Origin: Rhodospirillaceae bacterium
GTDB taxonomy: Bacteria; Pseudomonadota; Alphaproteobacteria; Rhodospirillales; Magnetovibrionaceae
Assembly: GCA_002401565.1 (NCBI GenBank)
Contig: NVTL01000001.1
Span: 16,187-22,756 of the forward strand
Length of the DNA stretch: 6,570 nucleotides
Direction: 5' to 3'
Shown here piece after piece: positions 1-6,320 of the stretch. Within the stretch, counting starts at the first letter, position 1. Every line of letters starts with the position of its first letter. Made by a program: the position numbers and the translations under genes. The notes under the pieces are model-generated. The model was not told where the DNA came from and did no database searches. It was given only the letters and a program-made list of their open reading frames with translations.

Positions 1-812
1 TCAACCATAGATTCGGTCGTTGCTGCGAAAAAGTCATGTATATCAACGTTATCAATTACCCGAATTCCATAACAGTGCGCATAATATTCTTTAATATGCT
101 GGCTTACATCGTCTTTTGATACGAGGAGGATGTTTCCGCTAATCACTTGTTCAAATGACATGCGTTTATGGTCACTCAATATAGCTTTAAGGTTTGTATC
201 CCCTAATGAATAGCCAAGAATAACAACCGTATTTTCATGCAAGACCGTACTTAGTTTTCGGGAGAAATAGCTTTCTGCATTCATAAACTTTAGATAATTT
301 TGTGTCGTAACCACCATTTGGGAGGGTGCATCGGTTGATCCATGAATATGAAAGACCTCTGAATGGGCGCGAGAGCGGGGAATTGGTAGTCCCGGTGTTA
401 GGGAATGACACTTTTCAACGCCTATAAGTGTTTCCGCAAGCTTGTCATAGTTAGTTGTAACAACCGACAGCTTATGTTTGCCCATAAAGCTTTGAATAAT
501 GGAATTATCACCAGAAAGAACCAGTGTGCTGATGTGACTATTAATTACATCGTGAATATTTTTGCCAATTTTAGCGAGCTCAATATCAATGATCTGGGCA
601 ATTTCTTCGAGGGATAGAGAACCGTCCCCATCTTCGGGAAACAGTTCGGCCTTTAAAGCCTCACCCTTTGCAAGGGGCGCGCAACATAGTTCTAAAAGCG
701 ATTGCCAGCTTGGCGCTGTGTCTTGTGTTATTGCCTTTGAAAAACCAGTCCCGGTAAACAGGCACAGCCGTTCAGATGCTGCCGCATAGGCAATTTCAAA
801 ATAAACACTCAT
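1..812 (-). CDS. SIR2-like (SIR2_2-type) NAD-binding protein, probable anti-phage effector; partial, C-terminus beyond left edge
   Basis: I translated this frame by hand from the ATG at 812-810. It stays open for 270 codons to the left edge, and the last two bases give GA-, which cannot be a stop. Motifs in order: FTGTGFSK (19-26), the GAGxS-like nucleotide loop; PSW (34-36), where CobB-type sirtuins have IPDFR; VVTTNYD (117-123), with N121 at the catalytic Asn position; HIHGS (155-159), with H157 at the catalytic His position; and VILGYSLGD (197-205). No CxxC pairs occur, so the zinc ribbon of protein deacetylases is absent. Bacterial members of this group (ThsA, DSR, SIR2-HerA, SIR2-APAZ) destroy NAD+ during phage infection; that role here is an inference. 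No signal peptide is seen. In-frame TGA TGA codons lie just upstream, which fixes the start, and an AAAGGG ribosome site lies at 828-823. Base composition is AT-rich compared with the other genes. The C-terminal domain that would define the subtype is not in view. Confidence 0.85.
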   Translation of the reverse strand, partial: MSVYFEIAYAAASERLCLFTGTGFSKAITQDTAPSWQSLLELCCAPLAKGEALKAELFPEDGDGSLSLEEIAQIIDIELAKIGKNIHDVINSHISTLVLSGDNSIIQSFMGKHKLSVVTTNYDKLAETLIGVEKCHSLTPGLPIPRSRAHSEVFHIHGSTDAPSQMVVTTQNYLKFMNAESYFSRKLSTVLHENTVVILGYSLGDTNLKAILSDHKRMSFEQVISGNILLVSKDDVSQHIKEYYAHCYGIRVIDNVDIHDFFAATTESMV

Positions 813-827
813 ACGTCATCAACCCTT

Positions 828-863
828 TGCTACTCAACACCTTAGGTAAGCTGTTGAGTAGCA
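828..863. repeat. 36-bp near-perfect palindrome upstream of the SIR2-like gene (operator or leader hairpin)
   Basis: Arms TGCTACTCAACA (828-839) and TGTTGAGTAGCA (852-863) are perfectly complementary over 12 bp. The 12-base centre holds a further CTTA/TAAG match (841-844, 847-850), so the whole element is symmetric apart from one C/C pair and a central GG. On the minus strand the 3' arm runs straight into the AAAGGG ribosome site of the SIR2-like gene (828-823). It could be a dimeric repressor's operator, a leader hairpin that limits translation, or a dispersed REP-like element. No T-run follows on either strand, so it is not a classical intrinsic terminator, although it might stabilise the 3' end of the HEAT-protein transcript. 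The function is not known. Confidence 0.7.
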
Positions 864-934
864 TGTTGCGTTCATAAAGAGCAAGCTTTTGTTGCACGCC
901 AGAGGCGATGTTATCGACAAGTATCCTTATAGGT

Positions 935-2137
935 TTATTGCCCAACAGACGCCAGAACGGCTTTGGCGAAGAAGCTTACGCGTTCTCTGGGGTTTTTAAG
1001 CATTTCTTTGATGTCCTGAATGGCTTCTGCGGGGACCGGGGGGCCGATGTCGTTGATGAGATCGATCAGGTCGTTTTGCTGACCGTAATCGGTGCTGTTT
1101 TTTAACATTTTAAACAGCGGAGTCATCGCCGGGGTGCCAATTTTGGTCAAAGACAAAGACGCTTTCAGGCGGGTTTCCCAATCTTTGTCGCTCATCAATT
1201 TAACCAAAGGTTCTAACAACGCCGCCGGGTCACCGCCCATTTGGCTCAACGCAAAAATGGCTTCGGTGCGCACCCGTTGGTTTTTATCTTTTAAGGCTTT
1301 TGTCAGCAACGGGATTGAAGATTGGGCGTCTTTGCCCATTTTTCCCAAGGCCTTGGCAGAACGGGCGCGTACGTTAACGTTCGTTGACTTTTCCAATAAA
1401 TTGACCAAAATCTGCGTCGCGTCTTTGGAACTTTCGCCAATTTTATCGAGAGTCTTAATCACCAAAATCTGCACGTTTTCGTCTTTGGTGTTCAGCAGTT
1501 TAACCAACGCAGGCACGGCAGGTGAGGCCTGAGAACCGATGCGGCTGAGGGCATGCATGGCATTTTCACGCACATTGGCATTGTCGCTGCCGAGCGCGCC
1601 CATCAAGCTTGGCACGGCTTTTTTACCCATGCGTCCAAGGGTTTTGATCGCGCCAATACGGACCTGTTTGTCGCTATTATCCAACATCGTTATCACGGAT
1701 GGTGCGGCGGCCTCAGATTGTTGTCCCATGGTGTAAAGGGCGTGCAAAATTTCAAGACGGATTTCGGTCGGGTTATCTTTCAGGGCTTTGCCAAGGGCCG
1801 GGGCAGCCTTGCCGGCCTTGCGACCAATCCGGGCCAAGGCATTGGCGGCAACCCTGCGGACAAAGGGATCGCCTTGTTCTAACGCTTTGATTAAATGCGG
1901 TGTTCCCAATCTTGCTGTGGGTCCGATTTTGAACAAGGCTTGCGCTGCCGATTGACGAATGGCTTCATCGTGTCCCATCAATTGTTCGACCAGTGCTTTT
2001 ATTTTTTCGCCGCGCAAAGCTTGAACCTTAGCGATACGCGCCTGCGTTTCGGCCTTGGTTGGGCGCGCTTGGGCGGGGGCTGCGAACATAAGGTTCAGCA
2101 TCAAAACAGCGGAAAAAAACAGGAAAATCGTGCGCAT
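935..2137 (-). CDS. exported HEAT-repeat protein
   Basis: 400 residues. The N-terminus is a Sec signal peptide: MRT, then a hydrophobic stretch to about residue 20, then PAQA with likely cleavage after A24. The mature protein is therefore periplasmic. From about residue 41 to the C-terminus it consists of about nine helical repeats of 30-39 residues. Each has the HEAT signature of a small helix, a D/N-x-x-V-R turn and an A-x-x-A-L-x-x-I/M-G helix; examples are DPFVRR (90-95), DKQVR (156-160), NANVR (186-190), NVNVR (253-257) and NQRVR (286-290). Such alpha-solenoids are protein-binding scaffolds and nothing here suggests an enzyme. An AAGGA ribosome site lies 7 bases before the ATG. The start lies just after a terminator that follows the cytochrome gene, so expression may depend on read-through or on a promoter I could not find. 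The partner is unknown; the neighbouring periplasmic cytochrome is one possibility. Confidence 0.88.
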   Translation of the reverse strand: MRTIFLFFSAVLMLNLMFAAPAQARPTKAETQARIAKVQALRGEKIKALVEQLMGHDEAIRQSAAQALFKIGPTARLGTPHLIKALEQGDPFVRRVAANALARIGRKAGKAAPALGKALKDNPTEIRLEILHALYTMGQQSEAAAPSVITMLDNSDKQVRIGAIKTLGRMGKKAVPSLMGALGSDNANVRENAMHALSRIGSQASPAVPALVKLLNTKDENVQILVIKTLDKIGESSKDATQILVNLLEKSTNVNVRARSAKALGKMGKDAQSSIPLLTKALKDKNQRVRTEAIFALSQMGGDPAALLEPLVKLMSDKDWETRLKASLSLTKIGTPAMTPLFKMLKNSTDYGQQNDLIDLINDIGPPVPAEAIQDIKEMLKNPRERVSFFAKAVLASVGQ

Positions 2138-2163
2138 GGAAGGGTCCTTGAATTAAAATTCAG

Positions 2164-2196
2164 AAAAACGCCGCCCCAGCCTTTAAGCCGGGGCGG
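2164..2196 (-). terminator. intrinsic terminator after the cytochrome gene
   Basis: Read on the minus strand, CCGCCCCGGC (2196-2187) pairs with GCTGGGGCGG (2180-2171) over 10 bp, including one G-U wobble, across a 6-base loop. A CG and five T's (2168-2164) follow. The stem begins 23 bases after the cytochrome stop codon. This is a strong Rho-independent terminator by pattern. The T-run is short, so some read-through into the HEAT-protein gene is plausible. Confidence 0.85.
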
Positions 2197-2219
2197 TTAT
2201 CTCAGGAAAAGCTTAAAGC

Positions 2220-2729
2220 TTAATCTTCGCCACAAGTTCTGCGGATCGAAGCGGGCAAAAACGAAAGGTTTTCTTTGGTGCTGCCAGTGGTTTGCATGTC
2301 TTTGTGACACGCCAAGCAGTTGGCTTTGGAACCCACGTCTTTGTGAACCCAAGCGGCTTCGCAACCTTTATGCTTTTTAATAAAGCGAGACGCATCAATA
2401 ATCCGCATCACAGGGAAGGACATGCGCCATTTGTTTGCCGCACGTGTACTTGTCACATCGTTTGAATTTTTCAGATGGTAATCCAAAATATGTGCGGTGG
2501 TTGCGGCGTCTACGCTGGCATCTTCACCAAAGTGATCTTCAAGGCCATTGATGATTTTGGTCCACGCAACGGTGCTGAGCGTTTCGGGCGGAAAAGCCAT
2601 GTGGCAATCACCGCATTCGCTTAAAACAGTTTTGTCTGTGATGACGGGAAAGGTTTCGGCCTGAACCGTTGAAGTGTTGAACAGTGTGGCGCTAAACAAT
2701 ACGGCTGCAGCTAAAATAAAAGTACGCAT
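2220..2729 (-). CDS. periplasmic diheme cytochrome c (DHC-type)
   Basis: 169 residues with a Sec signal peptide: MRTF, a hydrophobic core, then TVQA with likely cleavage after A24. Two covalent heme sites are present, CGDCH (39-43) and CLACH (138-142). The first is followed by MAFPPETL and later W56 and DHFGED (65-70), a pattern I recognise from the DHC family of diheme cytochromes c. H66, H80, H85, H120 and H129 are candidates for distal heme ligands. Two further cysteines, C123 and C166, could form a disulfide. DHC proteins shuttle electrons in the periplasm and are known beside the oxygen-binding heme protein SHP and a cytochrome b561; neither is in this window. An AGGA ribosome site lies 7 bases before the ATG. 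The gene follows trpE by 25 bases on the same strand, so it is probably co-transcribed with it, and it ends in a clear terminator. The family assignment is by motif recognition only. Confidence 0.85.
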   Translation of the reverse strand: MRTFILAAAVLFSATLFNTSTVQAETFPVITDKTVLSECGDCHMAFPPETLSTVAWTKIINGLEDHFGEDASVDAATTAHILDYHLKNSNDVTSTRAANKWRMSFPVMRIIDASRFIKKHKGCEAAWVHKDVGSKANCLACHKDMQTTGSTKENLSFLPASIRRTCGED

Positions 2730-2754
2730 GGGGCGATCCTAACTTTAAAAGTTA

Positions 2755-4284
2755 CTAATTTTTATGGCGAGCAAAACGAACCGCTTCTTCGGCGGCTCTG
2801 ATCAGAGCTTTCGCCTTGTTGCAACTTTCGTCGTATTCACCTTGGGGGGTTGAATCCATAACAATTCCACCACCAGCTTGTGCATATAGCATACCATCCT
2901 TAATGACAGCTGTACGGAGCGCGATACAGGTGTCCATTTCGCCATCGGCGCCAAAATAACCGATGCACCCGGCATAAATACCGCGTTTTTCGGGCTCCAG
3001 TTCGTCAATGATTTCCATGGCGCGGACCTTTGGCGCGCCCGATACGGTGCCCGCCGGGAATCCAGCATACAAAGCATCCAAAGCGTCTTTACCGTCCTGA
3101 ATTTTGCCGACCACGTTCGATACGATGTGCATGACGTGGCTGTACAGTTCAACCTTGTAACTTTCGGTGACTTCGATAGAGCCAACCTTAGAGACACGAC
3201 CGATGTCGTTACGTCCCAAATCCAACAGCATCAGGTGCTCGGCCCGTTCTTTGGGGTCCGACAATAGGTCTTCTTTTAAGGCTTCGTCTTCTTTGGCGTT
3301 GGCGCCGCGAATGCGGGTTCCGGCAATTGGGCGAATGGTCACTTCGCCATTTCGCAACCGCACCAAAATTTCAGGGCTTGATCCGGCCACTTGAAAATCG
3401 CCAAAGTCCAAAAAGAACAAAAACGGCGAAGGGTTCACCCGGCGCAATGATCGATAAAACGAAAACGGCGGCAAGCTGAATGGCATTTTAAAGCGTTGGC
3501 TCAACACCACCTGAAAGACATCGCCCGCCAGAATGTATTTTTTGGCGCGTTCGACCATGGCAAAAAAATCTGACTTGGAAATATTGCTGACCGGGTCTAA
3601 CAAATCCTTCACATCGTCTTGGGATTGTTCAGGGGGCAGGGCTTTGTCAAAATCGGTGACCACCCGCGCCAAACGATCCTGAGCCAATTCAAACGCTTGA
3701 TCCGCGTTCAGGGCCTCGTTTGGATAAACCGGCGTGACCACGTACATCAAATCTTTGGCATTATCAAAAATTGCCGTGACCGTGGGGCGTAAAAAGATGC
3801 CATCGGGAACGTTCAAAACATCGGGGTTGGTATCGGGAATGTTTTCCGACAAACGCACCGTATCGTATCCCATATAGCCGATCAATCCTGCCGACATGGG
3901 GGGTAAATCACCATGGGTATCGGGCGAAATGTCGATGCGGCTTTCGGCCAGCAACGCGCGCAACGATTTCAACGTGCCGTGTTCCGTCGCCACAGGGCAG
4001 GGGCTAAAGTCTTCTAAATCATTTAACGCATTGCGGTTTAGCTCGGCCGTATTTCCGGTGGCTTTCCAGATAATGTCCGGGCGACAACCGACGAATGAAT
4101 ACCGTCCGCGATTGGCTCCGGCTTCGACTGATTCCATCAAAAAGGCATGGCTGTTGTCACCCACCAATTTCAAATACGCCGACACAGGCGTATCTAAATC
4201 AGCCACCAACGTGGTCCACACAACTTGGGGTTCACCAGCATTATAGGTCTTTTCAAACGCCGAAATAGAAGGGTTTAAATCCAT
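2755..4284 (-). CDS. trpE: anthranilate synthase component I
   Basis: 509 residues, full length for TrpE. It converts chorismate to anthranilate in the first committed step of tryptophan synthesis, taking ammonia from the TrpG glutaminase. The N-terminal half holds LMES (49-52), the LLES-type element of the tryptophan feedback site, followed by GRYSF (60-64). The C-terminal chorismate-binding domain (about 235-500) carries RPIAGTR (318-324), DLGRND (355-360), HVMHIVS (383-389), GTVSGAPK (412-419) and GGGIVMDSTPQGEYDE (471-486). The alanine in PIAGT, in place of the lysine of PabB's PIKGT, supports anthranilate rather than aminodeoxychorismate synthase. There is no fused glutaminase domain, and trpG is not the next gene as it commonly is. 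No leader peptide or attenuator can fit in the 25-base gap upstream. Transcription presumably comes from the promoter before ppiD. Ribosome site spacing is poor (AGG about 12 bases from the ATG), so translation may be coupled to ppiD. Confidence 0.96.
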   Translation of the reverse strand: MDLNPSISAFEKTYNAGEPQVVWTTLVADLDTPVSAYLKLVGDNSHAFLMESVEAGANRGRYSFVGCRPDIIWKATGNTAELNRNALNDLEDFSPCPVATEHGTLKSLRALLAESRIDISPDTHGDLPPMSAGLIGYMGYDTVRLSENIPDTNPDVLNVPDGIFLRPTVTAIFDNAKDLMYVVTPVYPNEALNADQAFELAQDRLARVVTDFDKALPPEQSQDDVKDLLDPVSNISKSDFFAMVERAKKYILAGDVFQVVLSQRFKMPFSLPPFSFYRSLRRVNPSPFLFFLDFGDFQVAGSSPEILVRLRNGEVTIRPIAGTRIRGANAKEDEALKEDLLSDPKERAEHLMLLDLGRNDIGRVSKVGSIEVTESYKVELYSHVMHIVSNVVGKIQDGKDALDALYAGFPAGTVSGAPKVRAMEIIDELEPEKRGIYAGCIGYFGADGEMDTCIALRTAVIKDGMLYAQAGGGIVMDSTPQGEYDESCNKAKALIRAAEEAVRFARHKN

Positions 4285-4289
4285 AAGAG

Positions 4290-4315
4290 TCAGTGCCTAA
4301 TATCAGTGCCTAATA
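4290..4315. repeat. perfect 13-bp tandem duplication at the ppiD/trpE junction
   Basis: TCAGTGCCTAATA occurs at 4290-4302 and again, without a spacer, at 4303-4315. The copy at 4303-4315 contains the ppiD stop codon (TAG, 4312-4310) and the final Tyr codon. The other copy fills half of the 25-base gap before trpE and supplies the only AGG near the trpE start. It looks like a replication-slippage duplication. Confidence 0.9.
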
Positions 4316-6202
4316 AATATCGTTCAGGGCGCTTTGGTTGATGCGCACGGGGAAACGAACTTGCAAAGCTTCACCCATTTGTTGGGCCAAATCGTTTTGC
4401 ATGGCGTTGACCGCTTGTTCGGTCACGGCCGTGTACAATGGATCAGCCGTGCCTTCGGTGGCTTTTGCAATGGAATTGACCCGCGCAACCGTATGAGCAC
4501 CAGTACCCGGAGCCTCAACAACGCTGCCTTGTGGCAAACCAAAGGCTTTTTTGATCACTTCGGCTGGAATAGCGCCTTGTTGCAGGCCTTGACCGCTGCG
4601 GGTAAAGGGCAAGGTGGTGAAGGCGGAAAAGCCCAAGGACTTAGCAACGCCGTTTAGGTCTTCGCCCGCTTGCAAACGGGTTTGAGCTGTTTTAGCGATG
4701 TCCGCAGCCATTTCGGTGCGTTTTGAATTGCTCCACGCTTGAGCCACCAAAGCTTTAACGGTGTCAAAAGGACGCAAAGCGGGGGCCTGAACGGAATCAA
4801 CGCGCACCACAAAAAACGCTGTGTTTTCACCGTTTTCAGCCAGTATGCTTTCGCCGCCTTCTTGCAGTCTTGCGGCTTCTTTTAACAAATCAGCGACAAA
4901 CGGTAAGGTCGAAGGCGTGCCAGCCGGGGTCAGGCCTTGGGCATCCACAGCTATTTCCCTAGCCAACGTAACGCCCAGTTCAACCGCGGCTTCTTCGAAC
5001 GTCATGCCGCCACCCAACAGGTCTTCCAATTGGTTGGACAATTCAAACAACTGATCCAAAGCTTTGGTCATTTTTACGTCCGTCGTCAAAACGTCTTTAA
5101 CGTCTGCCAAAGGCTTAATTGAGCCTGCAATGATGTCTTCAACCACAATCACGTGCCAGCCCAGCGGGCTTTTCAACGGAACCGTATGACCGCCTTTGCT
5201 GGCGGTAAAGGCGCCATCACCAATGGCCGCCGACAACGCCGAAGCATCGTTACGGTTCATGGTGCCGATGTCCATCATGGCGGGGTTGGCGCCAACTTGG
5301 GTGGCAACGTCCGTTAGTGATTTGCCTGCGTCCAATAACTTGGCGGCTTCTTGGGCTTTTGCTTCGTCACGGACCAAAATTTGTTTTAGAACGCGGGTCT
5401 CGGGCGTGATGTAAGCATCAGCGCGTTCGTCATAAGCTGTTTGCAAATCGGCATCGGTGACATCAATGGTTTTAGCAATATCAGCCGCATCCAAAACAAC
5501 AGCCGTGAGGCCTTTGTACCTGGGAGCCATAAAGTTCTGTGAATTGTTTTCGTGATGCGTCATCAATTCAGCCGTGCTGGGTGTGGGCACGTTTTTGATT
5601 TGAACATGATTAATGCGCAACACGTCCAAAACACGTTTTTCGGCTTCGAACGTATACAAAGCATCGGTCAAAGATTTGGGGGGGACAGCACCGCTGTAAA
5701 TCGCGCTGAGCATTTGATCGCGTTCCAGACCTTGGCGAATGTAACGCACATAACGGTCTTCGCTGAGGCCATTGTTGGACAGCAACTGGTTAAAGATACG
5801 GCTGTCAAAAACGCCAGCATCGTTAAAGAAACTGTTGTTGTTGCGGATTTCATTTAAAATAGCGGTTTGGGAAACATACAAGTTCATGTCCGCAGCCCCC
5901 GCGTCCAAAATTGCGGAATTCACCAAACGGCTCATCAACATGCTGCCAATGCCCATGGCAATGGCTTGGTCGCGGGTGAATTCAGCGCCCAGAGATTGTT
6001 GTAATTTTGTGACTTCGCGCCCCAGTTCGGCCTTAAATTCATCTGAAGAAATTTCGATCTGGCCAATCGTCGCCACATTGGCAACCGCAGTCCGGCCGCT
6101 AAAGACATCGCCAATGCCCCATACCGCAAAACTGGCAATCAACAGAACCAATAAAGCTTTAATAAAAATAGATTTGACAGATTTCCGCATAAATTTAAGC
6201 AT
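4310..6202 (-). CDS. ppiD: PpiD-like membrane-anchored periplasmic chaperone (SurA_N and parvulin domains)
   Basis: 630 residues, the usual size for PpiD. A short basic N-terminus (MLKFMRKSVKS) is followed by one membrane segment (about 12-30, ending in WGIGDVF). The rest of the chain lies in the periplasm. Residues 40-200 fit the SurA N-terminal chaperone fold. A parvulin-like domain spans about 245-356 and closes with SPLGWHVIVVED (345-356). A long helical C-terminal part follows. PpiD works beside the Sec translocon, helping newly exported proteins to fold. The first parvulin histidine is replaced: VLKQILV (271-277) has Q274 where active parvulins have H in HILV. Isomerase activity is therefore doubtful, as in other PpiD proteins. 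I kept the ATG at 6202 because the family starts with ML-x-x-MR; the ATG at 6190 is an alternative. No good ribosome site precedes either start. trpE follows after 25 bases, probably in the same operon. Confidence 0.9.
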   Translation of the reverse strand: MLKFMRKSVKSIFIKALLVLLIASFAVWGIGDVFSGRTAVANVATIGQIEISSDEFKAELGREVTKLQQSLGAEFTRDQAIAMGIGSMLMSRLVNSAILDAGAADMNLYVSQTAILNEIRNNNSFFNDAGVFDSRIFNQLLSNNGLSEDRYVRYIRQGLERDQMLSAIYSGAVPPKSLTDALYTFEAEKRVLDVLRINHVQIKNVPTPSTAELMTHHENNSQNFMAPRYKGLTAVVLDAADIAKTIDVTDADLQTAYDERADAYITPETRVLKQILVRDEAKAQEAAKLLDAGKSLTDVATQVGANPAMMDIGTMNRNDASALSAAIGDGAFTASKGGHTVPLKSPLGWHVIVVEDIIAGSIKPLADVKDVLTTDVKMTKALDQLFELSNQLEDLLGGGMTFEEAAVELGVTLAREIAVDAQGLTPAGTPSTLPFVADLLKEAARLQEGGESILAENGENTAFFVVRVDSVQAPALRPFDTVKALVAQAWSNSKRTEMAADIAKTAQTRLQAGEDLNGVAKSLGFSAFTTLPFTRSGQGLQQGAIPAEVIKKAFGLPQGSVVEAPGTGAHTVARVNSIAKATEGTADPLYTAVTEQAVNAMQNDLAQQMGEALQVRFPVRINQSALNDIY

Positions 6203-6261
6203 GAGAGGCAGATGTCCCGGTTGGTCTAAGAATCAAAAAAACAAAGTGCATTAAGCCGCGC

Positions 6262-6290
6262 ATCATAAGAGGGACAAGGCTAAACGGCAA
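6262..6290 (-). promoter_or_regulatory. predicted sigma-70 promoter for ppiD-trpE
   Basis: On the minus strand TTGCCG (6290-6285; 4 of 6 matches to TTGACA) and TATGAT (6267-6262; 5 of 6 to TATAAT) are separated by exactly 17 bases. Transcription would start near 6255, giving a leader of about 50 bases before ppiD. The leader contains a T7 run (6241-6235) but I see no stem before it. The gap also lacks a clear terminator for the gene to the right, so some read-through from there is possible. Confidence 0.6.
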
Positions 6291-6320
6291 GCGGGGAATG
6301 AGGGCAAATGTAGGGCAGGA

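Noticed and set aside
1..3. TCA at the left edge read as a TGA stop for the minus-strand SIR2-like gene
   Set aside because: It is out of frame. The frame's last full codon is 5-3 (Val270) and the next codon begins GA, so the gene continues.
405..789. Plus-strand open frames inside the left-edge region
   Set aside because: They are opposite the SIR2-like frame, whose four family motifs make it the real gene.
1..812. CobB-type protein deacylase
   Set aside because: It has no CxxC zinc pairs and no IPDFR-type loop, while TTNYD and GYSLGD fit the SIR2_2 group.
828..863. Palindrome as an intrinsic terminator of the HEAT-protein gene
   Set aside because: No T-run follows the stem on either strand and the stem is not GC-rich.
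926..955. Possible promoter for the SIR2-like gene (CTGGCG, 18 bases, TATAAG) at the end of the HEAT gene
   Set aside because: The -10 box is good but the -35 box matches only 3 of 6, and such a match is easily found by chance. It is kept only as a lead for mapping.
2150..2161. GAATTAAAATTC palindrome before the HEAT gene
   Set aside because: Five-base AT-rich arms are common by chance and nothing else supports a site.
1092..2380. Several plus-strand open frames (for example 1092-1532 and 1895-2380)
   Set aside because: They overlap the HEAT-protein and cytochrome genes in antisense and show no domain. The one at 1895-2380 also runs through the terminator.
2741..2753. AACTTTAAAAGTT palindrome between trpE and the cytochrome gene
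   Set aside because: Short, AT-only stem in a 25-base gap. It is too weak to call as a terminator or operator.
4285..4309. Tryptophan attenuator or leader peptide before trpE
   Set aside because: The gap is 25 bases, with no Trp-codon leader frame and no alternative stems.
6235..6241. T7 run in the ppiD leader as a terminator
   Set aside because: No stable GC-rich stem precedes it on the minus strand.
5772..6254. Plus-strand open frame of 160 codons opposite the start of ppiD
   Set aside because: It lies fully antisense to a well-supported coding region, has no recognisable domain and no ribosome site. It is a shadow of the codon pattern of ppiD.
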